Part shown: piece by piece, positions 25,313-32,623 of the stretch
Layout: each line of letters opens with the position of its first letter
How positions within the stretch are numbered: the stretch's first letter is position 1
Assembly: GCA_964489705.1 (NCBI GenBank)
Contig: CAZAZQ010000016.1
Span: 9,233 to 73,232 of the forward strand
Source of the DNA: CAZAZQ01 sp964489705
GTDB lineage: Bacteria > Zixibacteria > MSB-5A5 > GN15 > FEB-12
DNA: 64,000 nucleotides
Direction: 5' to 3'
The notes under the pieces: model-generated
Told to the model about the DNA's origin: nothing
Databases searched by the model: none
What the model saw: only the letters and a program-made list of their open reading frames with translations
Program-made: the position numbers and the translations under genes

Positions 25313-26584
25313 TTATGGCGCCGCTTCGGTCGGCTTCTCAAACGCTAAGAATTTCCTGAATTCCGGCTGGAAAGAAACCAAAATCACGACAAGAAGGATA
25401 ATTGCTCCGCATATTCCGAAAATAAGTCCGATCTTATGATTTAGCCAATCGGCGACGATACCGGAGAGTCCCATTCCCAGCGGTGCCAAGCCCATGCTGA
25501 GAGTGTTCAAGAAGCCGAACACCCTGCCGCGGATTGTCGAAGGCGTGGTAATCTGAAGGATGGTCATAATGCTGATGTTGATGAAGCCTGACAGGATTCC
25601 CATGAAGAACATTGTCGCCACAGCTTCGATGGGAGATTGCCATACTCCCATGACGGCGAAAACAAGACCGAGGAGAATAATAGCGGCAATCAAGAGCCGA
25701 CTTCTCACTCTGCCGGAAATTTTAATCGCCCCGGCAATAGCAAACCCAACCAGGCTCCCCAAGCCGACGGCAGCTAAGATGTAACCGAACCAGTCGGTGG
25801 TGGTGTGGAGTTGGTCTTCGACGTAAAACGGCAACAAGACCATGAAGGGGGAGAAAAAGAAATTGATAATGCCCGCCATGACGAACAGATGTCGCAGTCC
25901 GAGATTTCGCCATACATAGCGAAAACCCATCTTGAGGTCGTCTTTCATATTCCGCCAGATTTCCCGCCGATTCTTCGGTTTTTCCGGTATGTGTTGCGGG
26001 ATGGTGATGAACGATTCGCTCAAGGCGGAGAAGAGATAGGTTATTCCGTCGATGAGAATCAGCAGAGGCGCTCCGAGAACGCGGTAGAGGACGCCCCCGG
26101 CACCTTGCCCCACAAAGGTGGAGAGCTGGAGGGAAGTTTGGTTCATGGAGTTTGCCGCCGCCAGTTTGTCATTCGGCACCAGGTCCGGGATAGCGGCGGA
26201 AATCGCCGGACGGAAAAAAGCTCCGATGACGGACGAGACTGCCGACACCACGAAAATTGCTATCAATATGAGCTTGGTGGCGTTCGGTTGCCAATAGAGC
26301 ATTCCCGCCAAAGCGAGCACGGCGATACCGTTGAGGGTGTCGCACAGGATGATAATGCGACGGCGGGAATAGCGGTCGGCAAACGTTCCGGCAAAGGGAC
26401 CCAGTAGAATTGCCGGGATGTCCGACACCATCAAAATCAGCCCCATCAAGCTTGCCGAATTGGTGGCATGCTTTATCCAGAACATGATGGCGATGATGAC
26501 CGCTTGGTTGCCCAATTGGCTGACCAGTTGTCCTTGCCAGAGGAGAAGGAAGTTCCGGTTGAATAGCTTCGTTGGCTTTTCCAT
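25313..26584 (-). CDS. Major facilitator superfamily exporter (EntS/MFS_3-like)
   Basis: 423 residues with about 12 membrane helices. The start FNRNFLLLWQGQLVSQLGNQ and the loop GTFADRYSRRRIIILCD (motif A) place it in the MFS_3 / enterobactin-exporter-like group, which includes macrolide and siderophore efflux proteins. The second half repeats the fold (GLGSLVGFAIAGAI, RGRVFGFLNTLSMGLAPLGMG). The substrate is unknown. It is divergent from ruvC with 123 bases between. Confidence 0.88.
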   Translation of the reverse strand: MEKPTKLFNRNFLLLWQGQLVSQLGNQAVIIAIMFWIKHATNSASLMGLILMVSDIPAILLGPFAGTFADRYSRRRIIILCDTLNGIAVLALAGMLYWQPNATKLILIAIFVVSAVSSVIGAFFRPAISAAIPDLVPNDKLAAANSMNQTSLQLSTFVGQGAGGVLYRVLGAPLLILIDGITYLFSALSESFITIPQHIPEKPKNRREIWRNMKDDLKMGFRYVWRNLGLRHLFVMAGIINFFFSPFMVLLPFYVEDQLHTTTDWFGYILAAVGLGSLVGFAIAGAIKISGRVRSRLLIAAIILLGLVFAVMGVWQSPIEAVATMFFMGILSGFINISIMTILQITTPSTIRGRVFGFLNTLSMGLAPLGMGLSGIVADWLNHKIGLIFGICGAIILLVVILVSFQPEFRKFLAFEKPTEAAP

Positions 26585-26707
26585 GTTTCTTTATTCGAAT
26601 AAGGAGCTCGCAGGTTTCAAAAAAGTGATGTCAAACCGCCGGAATTCGAAAGCAGGCAGGCGATTTTATGTTGATATTGGCGGGGAACAGCCTAATATAT
26701 ACTCATT

Positions 26708-27205
26708 ATGCGTATCCTTGGCATCGATCCCGGCTTGCATGTGACCGGTTACGGCATACTCGAAGAACGCGCCCAGCGGGTTGAAATTGTGGAAGCGGGT
26801 GTTGTTCGGACGCGGGAGCGGCAGAGCTTGGCGGAGAAACTCTTGATGTTGGCGTCGGAAATTGAAGAGATTATCAAGCAGTTTTCTCCCGAAGCTATTG
26901 CGGTGGAGGAGTTGTATTCTCACTATAAGCACCCCAAGACCGCCATCATTATGGGACATGCTCGGGGAATAATTTTTTTGAAAGCGGCACAAGCCGGGAT
27001 TCCCGTATACCCTTATGCCTCGACGCGCATAAAGAAATCGCTAACGGGCAACGGACGAGCCTCGAAACGGCAGGTGCAACGAATGATAACGTCAACCCTG
27101 GCGCTTCCGGCCGTGCCGGAGCCGCCGGATACGGCGGATGCCTTGGCGGTGGCGTTGTGTCATTGTCGGGCGATGGCTCATAATCGGGAAGTGGTTTATG
27201 ATTAG
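26708..27205 (+). CDS. ruvC: Crossover junction endodeoxyribonuclease RuvC
   Basis: Holliday-junction resolvase, 165 residues. The acidic catalytic residues are visible: Asp7 in GIDPGLHVTGYG, Glu in AVEELY and the Asp pair in PDTADALAVALCH. KKSLTGNGRASKRQVQRM matches the DNA-binding helix. It overlaps ruvA by 8 bases (ATGATTAG). First gene of ruvCAB. No LexA-like box was seen in the 123 bases upstream. Confidence 0.97.
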   Translation: MRILGIDPGLHVTGYGILEERAQRVEIVEAGVVRTRERQSLAEKLLMLASEIEEIIKQFSPEAIAVEELYSHYKHPKTAIIMGHARGIIFLKAAQAGIPVYPYASTRIKKSLTGNGRASKRQVQRMITSTLALPAVPEPPDTADALAVALCHCRAMAHNREVVYD

Positions 27206-27851
27206 TCGGATTCGCGGGACACTCCATGCGGTCACCGAGCACTATGCCCTCGTGGAGAACGGCGGCTTGTACTACGAAGTGTTGGTGCCCTCCGCTTTGG
27301 CGGAACGTTTGCGCGAAAGCGGTTCGCTCGGTAAGGAAGTGGTGCTGGAAACAATTTACTTTATCGAAGCGGGCGACCGAAAAGCCAACCATTACCCCAA
27401 GTTGCTCGGCTTTACCGATCCGGTCGACCGGGAATTTTTCTCCCTCTTGATTCAAGTGTCGGGGTTGGGGATTAAAAAGGCGCTCAAATCGTTGGTCTTG
27501 CCGATACGGGATATCGCCACCGCGATTGAGACCAAAGATGTCGGAACGCTCAGCCGCCTGCCCGGCATCGGGGGACGGTTAGCCGAGAAAATTATTGCCG
27601 AACTTCACGGGAAAACGGCAAAGTTTGCCCTTGCCAAAAAAGCCGAGCCGTTGGCGCGCAAAGAGCGGCTTACGGTGCCGTTTGAAGATGAGGCGATAGA
27701 AGTATTATTACAACTTCAGTACAGCCGCCGCGAGGCGGAGGAAATGATTAAAAAAGCGCTGGCGACGCATCCCAAGATTTCCGGCGTGGAGCAATTGATT
27801 GCCTTAATCTTCAAAAACGAGCAAAAATCTCAGCCGGTCGGCAAGGGATGA
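27198..27851 (+). CDS. ruvA: Holliday junction DNA helicase subunit RuvA
   Basis: Junction-binding tetramer that loads RuvB. 217 residues from ATG 27198, which overlaps the ruvC stop. Domain I OB-fold (MISRIRGTLHAVTEHYALVENGG), domain II helix-hairpin-helix pairs (VSGLGIKKAL and LPGIGGRLAEKIIAEL), an acidic-pin-like loop, and domain III (FEDEAIEVLLQLQYSRREAE) for RuvB contact. Confidence 0.97.
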   Translation: MISRIRGTLHAVTEHYALVENGGLYYEVLVPSALAERLRESGSLGKEVVLETIYFIEAGDRKANHYPKLLGFTDPVDREFFSLLIQVSGLGIKKALKSLVLPIRDIATAIETKDVGTLSRLPGIGGRLAEKIIAELHGKTAKFALAKKAEPLARKERLTVPFEDEAIEVLLQLQYSRREAEEMIKKALATHPKISGVEQLIALIFKNEQKSQPVGKG

Positions 27852-27949
27852 TGTATATTACCGCCAGTAGGCGCTTTTTTGAGTCGGAACGACCGAAGGG
27901 AGATAAAGCGCGGTTACGAAACAGGCAAAGCGAGAGATTGAGTTAAGCT

Positions 27950-28978
27950 ATGGGACGGGAAAGAATAGTGACCGGTGCCGCCTTGGGGAACGAAGAAGAG
28001 ACGTTGCACCTTTCGTTGCGACCTCGTCGCTTGAGCGAATATATCGGGCAGCGACAGCTTCGGGAGAAACTCGAGGTGACGTTGAACGCCGCCAAAGGAC
28101 GAGGCGAAGCGGTCGAGCATATTCTTTTCCATGGTCCCCCCGGTTTGGGAAAGACGACCCTGGCGCATATCATCGCTGACGAGATGGGCTCGAAAATCGT
28201 CGCCACGGCCGGTCCGGCGCTCCAGCGTACCGGTGACCTGATGGGAATACTGACAAATCTCAACGAGCGGGATATTTTGTTCATCGACGAGATACACCGT
28301 CTCTCCCCGGTCATTGAGGAATTCATTTACCCGGCGATGGAGGACTTCAAAGTCGACTTCGTGGTGGACAAAGGTGCTTTCGCCAAGGTTATCAATGTCC
28401 CTCTCAAGCACTTTACTCTCATCGGGGCGACCACGCGAGCGGGGTTGTTGTCGGCGCCGTTGCGCGACCGGTTCGGTTTGTACTACCATATCGATTTTTA
28501 TTCCACCGAAGAGTTGCAAGAAATCGTCAACCGTTCGGCGAAGCTCCTCACGACCGAAATCGAGCCCGCAGCCGCCAAGACCATCGCTCAGCGCTCGCGA
28601 GGAACCCCGCGTATCGCTAACCGCTTGCTGCGGCGGGTGCGGGATTATGCGGATGTCAAAGGAGACGGCGTGATTACCGAAGAGATAGCCTGCAAGGCAT
28701 TGGAAGCGGAAGGCATCGACCGGCTCGGCTTGGACAGCCTTGACCGCAAGTTGCTGCGGGTTATCGTGGAGTACTATCACGGCGGTCCCGTCGGAATTGA
28801 AGCCTTGGGGGCGACGCTCAACGAAGAGGTCGATACGCTGGTGGATATGGTCGAACCGTACTTGCTCAAAATCGGCTTTATTCGCCGAACCAAGCGGGGA
28901 AGAATGGCGTCGCCGGAGGCGGCAAAACATATCGGGTTGAGTCTGCCGGGCGGTGCCGAGCAGGAAAGTTTGTTCTAA
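27950..28978 (+). CDS. ruvB: Holliday junction DNA helicase subunit RuvB
   Basis: AAA+ motor for branch migration, 342 residues. LRPRRLSEYIGQ opening, Walker A GPPGLGKTTLA, Walker B LFIDEIHRL, sensor 1 IGATTRAGLLSAPLRDRFG, arginine finger region and sensor 2 RGTPRIANRLLRRVRDYA. The C-terminal winged helix ends RTKRGRMASPEAAKHIG. It lies 98 bases after ruvA and 3 bases before a small unknown gene. Confidence 0.98.
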   Translation: MGRERIVTGAALGNEEETLHLSLRPRRLSEYIGQRQLREKLEVTLNAAKGRGEAVEHILFHGPPGLGKTTLAHIIADEMGSKIVATAGPALQRTGDLMGILTNLNERDILFIDEIHRLSPVIEEFIYPAMEDFKVDFVVDKGAFAKVINVPLKHFTLIGATTRAGLLSAPLRDRFGLYYHIDFYSTEELQEIVNRSAKLLTTEIEPAAAKTIAQRSRGTPRIANRLLRRVRDYADVKGDGVITEEIACKALEAEGIDRLGLDSLDRKLLRVIVEYYHGGPVGIEALGATLNEEVDTLVDMVEPYLLKIGFIRRTKRGRMASPEAAKHIGLSLPGGAEQESLF

Positions 28979-28981
28979 GCT

Positions 28982-29269
28982 ATGGCAGGCGACGAGTTAG
29001 AAGCATGGTTTGCCGAGTGGGGGAAGCATCTGTTTGAGACCCGTGCCGATCCGCGCGGAACACTGGCGCTGCTGATTTCCGAAACGTTGAAATACCGGGA
29101 CACCTTGAAGAGGGAGACGGGTAAAATACTAACGGTTGCCGATACCCGGCGGGCGCTGGATGCTTTGCAGCGGTACCTTATCGGTGAGGCGGTGCCGGAC
29201 ACCTTGACAGTGGAACAGAACACATTGTTGCAAAAGTGGATTGAAAAGTTGACGGCGTTTTCTTCATGA
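28982..29269 (+). CDS. Small hypothetical protein, last gene of the ruv operon
   Basis: 95 residues, charged and predicted mostly helical (ELEAWFAEWGKHLFETRADP, TLALLISETLKYRDTL). No signal peptide, membrane segment or motif I recognise. It begins 3 bases after the ruvB stop, so it is translated with ruvB and may act with it; that is positional inference only. The coding sequence stops just before a palindromic repeat at 29277. Confidence 0.6.
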   Translation: MAGDELEAWFAEWGKHLFETRADPRGTLALLISETLKYRDTLKRETGKILTVADTRRALDALQRYLIGEAVPDTLTVEQNTLLQKWIEKLTAFSS

Positions 29270-29276
29270 AGGACCC

Positions 29277-29350
29277 GTAGGGAAGGTCTCGAAGAGACCT
29301 GCCAAGGGGTGAAAAATAATGGTGTCAGGTCTGTACCGGGATTGCCTACT
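29277..29350. repeat. Composite palindromic intergenic repeat, copy 3
   Basis: GTAGGGAAGGTCTCGAAGAG..CTGCC (29277-29303) and GTCAGGTCTGTACCGGGATT..CCTACT (29324-29350). This is the clearest copy; the first palindrome pairs GGTCTC with GAGACC around GAA. Confidence 0.8.
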
Positions 29351-29373
29351 CTGGGGCTTTTTGGATGGAATAA

Positions 29374-29400
29374 CCCACCGCAAGCGGTGGGGCACCCCAA
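29374..29400. repeat. Second palindromic repeat family, copy 1
   Basis: CCCACCGCAAGCGGTGGGG followed by CACCCCAA. A near-identical element is at 30916-30942. Confidence 0.7.
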
Positions 29401-29523
29401 GGGTATGAACCGGGGAGATAGGTAACAGGTTAGATTACGGTACGGAACACAAGGAGGTGAATCGTGCCGTGGGAAGAGTAGATTGTAGATACCGTCTTAG
29501 GAGTCAAGGTTTCGTTGAGGGTT

Positions 29524-29551
29524 GAAGGGAAGGTCTCGAAAGAGACTGCCG
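29524..29551. repeat. Half-element of the palindromic repeat family
   Basis: GAAGGGAAGGTCTCGAAAGA followed by GACTGCCG: the left palindrome of the composite repeat, without its partner. Confidence 0.7.
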
Positions 29552-29671
29552 AAGTCGAGAATTGTATCGGCACGTCCGGTGTGGACGTGCCTTTTTTCGC
29601 CTGGTGGAAAAATGCACGGGTAAGCAATTCTCTCATTTGCCATTTCGGGTTCTACGTTGTATACTACCGGT

Positions 29672-29768
29672 GGAAGCGGATGCCGTCTGGTGGCGGTCCC
29701 GGCCTTCAAAGCCGTGCGGGGGGCAATCGTGTTGTCCCCGATGGGTTCGATTCCCATCCCTTCCGCCA
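29672..29768 (+). tRNA. selC: tRNA-Sec (selenocysteine, anticodon TCA)
   Basis: A 97-base gene ending in encoded CCA. The anticodon is TCA (29706-29708) in the loop CTTCAAA. Diagnostic features of bacterial tRNA-Sec are present: a six-pair D stem (GCCGTC/GGCGGT) closing a four-base TGGT loop, an eight-pair variable arm (GGGGGCAA/TTGTCCCC), and a T arm ATGGG-TTCGATT-CCCAT. The 5' end GGAAG and 3' end CTTCCGCCA match E. coli selC. The acceptor stem reads GGAAGCGG against TCCCTTCC, leaving one C-C mismatch at position 6. No other selenocysteine gene (selA, selB, selD) or obvious selenoprotein is in the window. Confidence 0.93.
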
Positions 29769-29798
29769 TTTTTTTATCCGCCAGTCTCGTTTCACGGC

Positions 29799-30053
29799 TC
29801 AGATTTCTTTCAGCGATTTTACCTGCCGCAGCTTGCGGAAGAGTTGGATATATTCTTTGACCATGATTTCCTCCGCTTGCGAAAGCCCCTCCATCATGGG
29901 AATGCCGATCCGCAGAACGGCACGCACCATGTCGGAGGTGGTGCGGTCGTACTTTTCCGCCAGCGCTTTCAAGCGGCTTTTGAGCTCGTAAGAAACGAAA
30001 ATGTTCAAGCAATGCTCGCCGCGGACTTTTCGCGATTCTTTCTCTTTCGACAT
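29799..30053 (-). CDS. Ribbon-helix-helix-like small DNA-binding protein
   Basis: 84 residues from the ATG at 30053, with AAAGGAG 7 bases upstream. Residues about 12-50 (CLNIFVSYELKSRLKALAEK, then TTSDMVRAVLRIGI) fit a ribbon-helix-helix fold: a beta strand followed by two helices. The C-terminal half is helical and charged. It lies 23 bases after the sigma-region-4-like gene and ends 30 bases from tRNA-Sec, which is on the other strand. Probably a repressor; the target is unknown. Confidence 0.65.
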   Translation of the reverse strand: MSKEKESRKVRGEHCLNIFVSYELKSRLKALAEKYDRTTSDMVRAVLRIGIPMMEGLSQAEEIMVKEYIQLFRKLRQVKSLKEI

Positions 30054-30076
30054 TTGTTTACTCCTTTTGTTTGAGG

Positions 30077-30646
30077 TTAATGATATTTTTCGTGCCCGAT
30101 GAGCAACTGGGGCGAGGTAATATGTATGTGGTAGCGTTCCCTGAGAATTTTCATGACCGGTTTCCAGGTTTGCGTTTTGTCGCGTTCCCGAATGAGCCGG
30201 TCGATTTCCTTGCGGTGCGGGGAAAGGCACAGCAGGCAGGGCGGCGTTTTGGTCGTGGCGATGCCAAAACGCTTGCGGACATATCCGCTCAACTCTTTGC
30301 GCAATTTTTTGAGCACCCGCTTGTGAAGCGCTTCGAGCTTGTGGAGGGTTCGTCCCGTTTGATAGGCTATCCGGCGATAGCTTTTCCCCATAAAGTAGAA
30401 CTGCCTGACAAATTCCCGTTCCGGTTCGGTGAGTTTTTCCAGTGCCAAACGTACCTGCTCTTGAATCTCATGTGAGACGCCTGTATTTTCTTCCGGGCTT
30501 GCCTGTGGGGCGGCAATATCGATCAACTCTTCAAACGAGATATGCTCCGGAATTTCCGGAACGACGAGCCGGTGCGATTTCAGTTCTTCCGGATCAACAC
30601 CCAGCTCGACAATCCAGTCCCGATAGACGATGCGGCTTCCTGACAT
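30077..30646 (-). CDS. Sigma-70 region 4-like HTH protein with C-terminal Cys-Cys-His module
   Basis: 189 residues. About 66-118 (LALEKLTEPEREFVRQFYFM, then KSYRRIAYQTGRT and LHKRVLKKLRKEL) follow the sigma region 4 helix-turn-helix pattern. No region 2 is present, so it cannot be a complete sigma factor. Residues 136-189 carry PCLLCLSPHRKEIDRLI and end in GHEKYH, a pattern shared with small proteins that place a CxxC-HP-R-ID motif before a second HTH. A clear AAAAGGAG ribosome site precedes it, and several inverted repeats lie upstream. Role unknown; it probably forms a regulatory pair with the downstream ribbon-helix-helix gene. Confidence 0.6.
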   Translation of the reverse strand: MSGSRIVYRDWIVELGVDPEELKSHRLVVPEIPEHISFEELIDIAAPQASPEENTGVSHEIQEQVRLALEKLTEPEREFVRQFYFMGKSYRRIAYQTGRTLHKLEALHKRVLKKLRKELSGYVRKRFGIATTKTPPCLLCLSPHRKEIDRLIRERDKTQTWKPVMKILRERYHIHITSPQLLIGHEKYH

Positions 30647-30712
30647 ATTTTTCTCCTTTTTGTCAGAAAAAGTATGGTCGTGCCGGGAAGCTGTCTATTA
30701 CATGACCGTCAC

Positions 30713-30752
30713 ATCACATGAGGGTTTTCTCATGGAGGGAGTGTCATGTGAT
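30713..30752. promoter_or_regulatory. Operator-like inverted repeat upstream of the sigma-4-like gene
   Basis: ATCACATGA (30713-30721) and TCATGTGAT (30744-30752) form a perfect 9-base inverted repeat 22 bases apart, about two helical turns. TTCACATTTGTGAA (30752-30765) adds another TCACA/TGTGA pair. It is 67 bases or more ahead of the start at 30646. Confidence 0.5.
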
Positions 30753-30837
30753 TCACATTTGTGAAAGAGGAATTTTCCGCTGTGCACCTGACGGGTGTTT
30801 CAGAACTGGGGAGTACTTTAACCGTCACTTGGCTTTT

Positions 30838-30862
30838 CGGCAGGTCTCTTTCGAGACCTTCT
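30838..30862. repeat. Half-element of the palindromic repeat family, inverted
   Basis: CGGCAGGTCTCTTTCGAGAC followed by CTTC: the left palindrome of the composite repeat in the opposite orientation. Confidence 0.7.
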
Positions 30863-30915
30863 CTTGACTTACAAGACAGTCGCTACCAAAGGCTAAAGTA
30901 AAACGCCCTTGCGGT

Positions 30916-30942
30916 GCCACCGCAAGCGGTTGGGCGCCCCAA
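30916..30942. repeat. Second palindromic repeat family, copy 2
   Basis: GCCACCGCAAGCGGTTGGGC followed by GCCCCAA; compare 29374-29400. Confidence 0.7.
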
Positions 30943-30994
30943 GCTAACGACTAAGAAGGATGAATCACCCATCTCCAAAAGGGAGCATGAGATA

Positions 30995-31021
30995 GGCAGA
31001 TCCGTTCCGGATCTTCCCTAC
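30995..31021. repeat. Half-element of the palindromic repeat family (GGATC variant)
   Basis: GGCAGATCCGTTCCGGATCT followed by TCCCTAC, matching the right half of the 10338-10400 copy. Confidence 0.7.
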
Positions 31022-31121
31022 TTGAAAAACTACACCGCGCCGTTAGGAATCCTTTCCTGACGGATGGGAAATAACGCACTTCTAAGTTTTAGTAGGGCAC
31101 GGCTTGGTAGTGGTAGATGGG

Positions 31122-32612
31122 TTATTCCACTCCGATGTCGGTCGAGAGGAAAGAGATGATTTTTAGCCGGAAGTACGGTATGACACGGTTATCGTTTTGA
31201 TGGTGATCGTAGTTTTCGACCCAGTTGACGCCCCCGTCGAAATCGAGGTAGAAATGCCGCATGATAAAGCCACGGCTTCCTAATGACAGTCCGGTCGTTG
31301 TGCACACCACGCCGCTCGGGAAGGATTGGCGGTACTTACCGGTAGCAAGCAGCCACGGTGCCGTCCATTCGTCGGTGACGTTTCCTTCGCCTTGACGAGT
31401 GAGGCGAAAGTTAATAGCAGTAATAAAATCCTTGCCGAGCCACTTCTCGACAGTGAAGCGGAGGTCGTCATAATCATTGCCCAACGCTCCCCCGATGAGG
31501 TGACCGTTCACGAGGTATCGGTTACGCTCCAGTTGCTGATTGAAGGTCCAGGTCGTTACCCGGCTGTATTCCAGCCGAACATCAACGGTCGGGAGAATAT
31601 CCGCCCAGTAGATTCCCGTCAGGAAAGCATATTCGTCGGGCTCTTGGTCGGCTTGGGTTTTGTTGTCCACCTGGATATCGTCCAGCAAAAATTGTCCGTA
31701 CAGTTTCACCCCGTGCCACGGGAGGAAGTAAAAATCGCAACCGACGAAAGTATTGTCGTCGTTTCCTTCGTTCAGTTGGGCGCCATGATAGAAAAGAATC
31801 GGGTTCAGATAGTACAGCTCGACTTGCCGCCCCGGACCGCCGAAAACGACCGTTTCAAACAAGCCGGCTTGAAAGTTACGGCTCATTTTGATGTCAAGGC
31901 GATGACCGGCAAAATAACGGTTCTCGAATTGGCTGACGCTGTCACGCTCGGGGTCTTTACCATCCAAACGCGCCAAACGGTACGAAAGAAGCAATCGTCC
32001 CCACCGCACCGAATACCCGAACCCGTCCATCGCAGCCGTCGGGGATAGAACCAACGACCGCCGCATCCCCCAGAATGAAGCAAACCGCCCGCCGGTCAGT
32101 CGAAAGTTGTCCGTCCCATAGGTGAAAAAGGCTTGCTCTATTTCCCCTGCCAAACCACGCCACTTTTTGCCGGTGTAGGTTTCGTCTTTCGCTTTTTGTT
32201 CGTCAAGGACGACGTTGGCATAGAGAAAGAGCCGGTCGGTTGGCGATGCCGCTATGCCCCCGCGGAAAGATTCAAAACCGGTAGCTCTGCTGTCTTTGGC
32301 GGAGTAGAGTTCTTCTTTGAAGGAAAACCGCATCAGGAGATTTTTCGGCGGTACGGATTTCAAGTGCTCAAACGGCTTGAGGGTAGCGGGGTGATATTGT
32401 AAGGTATAGGGCCCAACGTGATAGAAAATACCGGTGGGAGAAAGGACGTCGAGCCGTTCTATACGGTCGTAAACAAAAGAGTACTCATCTTCTATCGTCG
32501 GCAGCACCCCCGCCGCATATGCTGATGAGAGCAACAGACAAAAAAACGCCGCCGCTTTCGGGAGCATCTTGCCCCGCCGGGGTGGGGTATGGTGGTGGGG
32601 TCGAGATTTCAT
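31122..32612 (-). CDS. Wzi-like capsule assembly outer-membrane protein
   Basis: 496 residues from the ATG at 32612 (a second ATG in GKMLPKAAAF, 14 codons on, gives a shorter signal peptide). A signal peptide is followed by a beta-barrel-like body with strand pairs and the capsule-assembly style segments GGRFASFWG, VELYYLNPILFYHGAQLNEG and NDDNTFVGCDFYFLPW. Wzi proteins anchor or organise capsule at the outer membrane. It starts 11 bases after the sugar-phosphate transferase stop and ends the exopolysaccharide operon, which supports the assignment. Confidence 0.75.
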   Translation of the reverse strand: MKSRPHHHTPPRRGKMLPKAAAFFCLLLSSAYAAGVLPTIEDEYSFVYDRIERLDVLSPTGIFYHVGPYTLQYHPATLKPFEHLKSVPPKNLLMRFSFKEELYSAKDSRATGFESFRGGIAASPTDRLFLYANVVLDEQKAKDETYTGKKWRGLAGEIEQAFFTYGTDNFRLTGGRFASFWGMRRSLVLSPTAAMDGFGYSVRWGRLLLSYRLARLDGKDPERDSVSQFENRYFAGHRLDIKMSRNFQAGLFETVVFGGPGRQVELYYLNPILFYHGAQLNEGNDDNTFVGCDFYFLPWHGVKLYGQFLLDDIQVDNKTQADQEPDEYAFLTGIYWADILPTVDVRLEYSRVTTWTFNQQLERNRYLVNGHLIGGALGNDYDDLRFTVEKWLGKDFITAINFRLTRQGEGNVTDEWTAPWLLATGKYRQSFPSGVVCTTTGLSLGSRGFIMRHFYLDFDGGVNWVENYDHHQNDNRVIPYFRLKIISFLSTDIGVE

Positions 32613-32623
32613 TTTTCTTTTGC

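Larger units (their letters stand above)
29270..29671. other. Repeat-rich intergenic stretch ahead of tRNA-Sec
   Basis: Holds three members of the window's palindromic repeat families (29277-29350, 29374-29400, 29524-29551) and no supported open reading frame. AAGGAGGTGAATCG near 29450 looks like a ribosome site or a purine-rich relic, but only a few codons follow it. Confidence 0.6.
30647..31121. other. Intergenic region with operators and repeats
   Basis: 475 bases without a supported gene. The first 120 hold the inverted repeats described at 30713. The remainder carries three palindromic repeats (30838-30862, 30916-30942, 30995-31021). No RNA gene was recognised. Confidence 0.55.
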
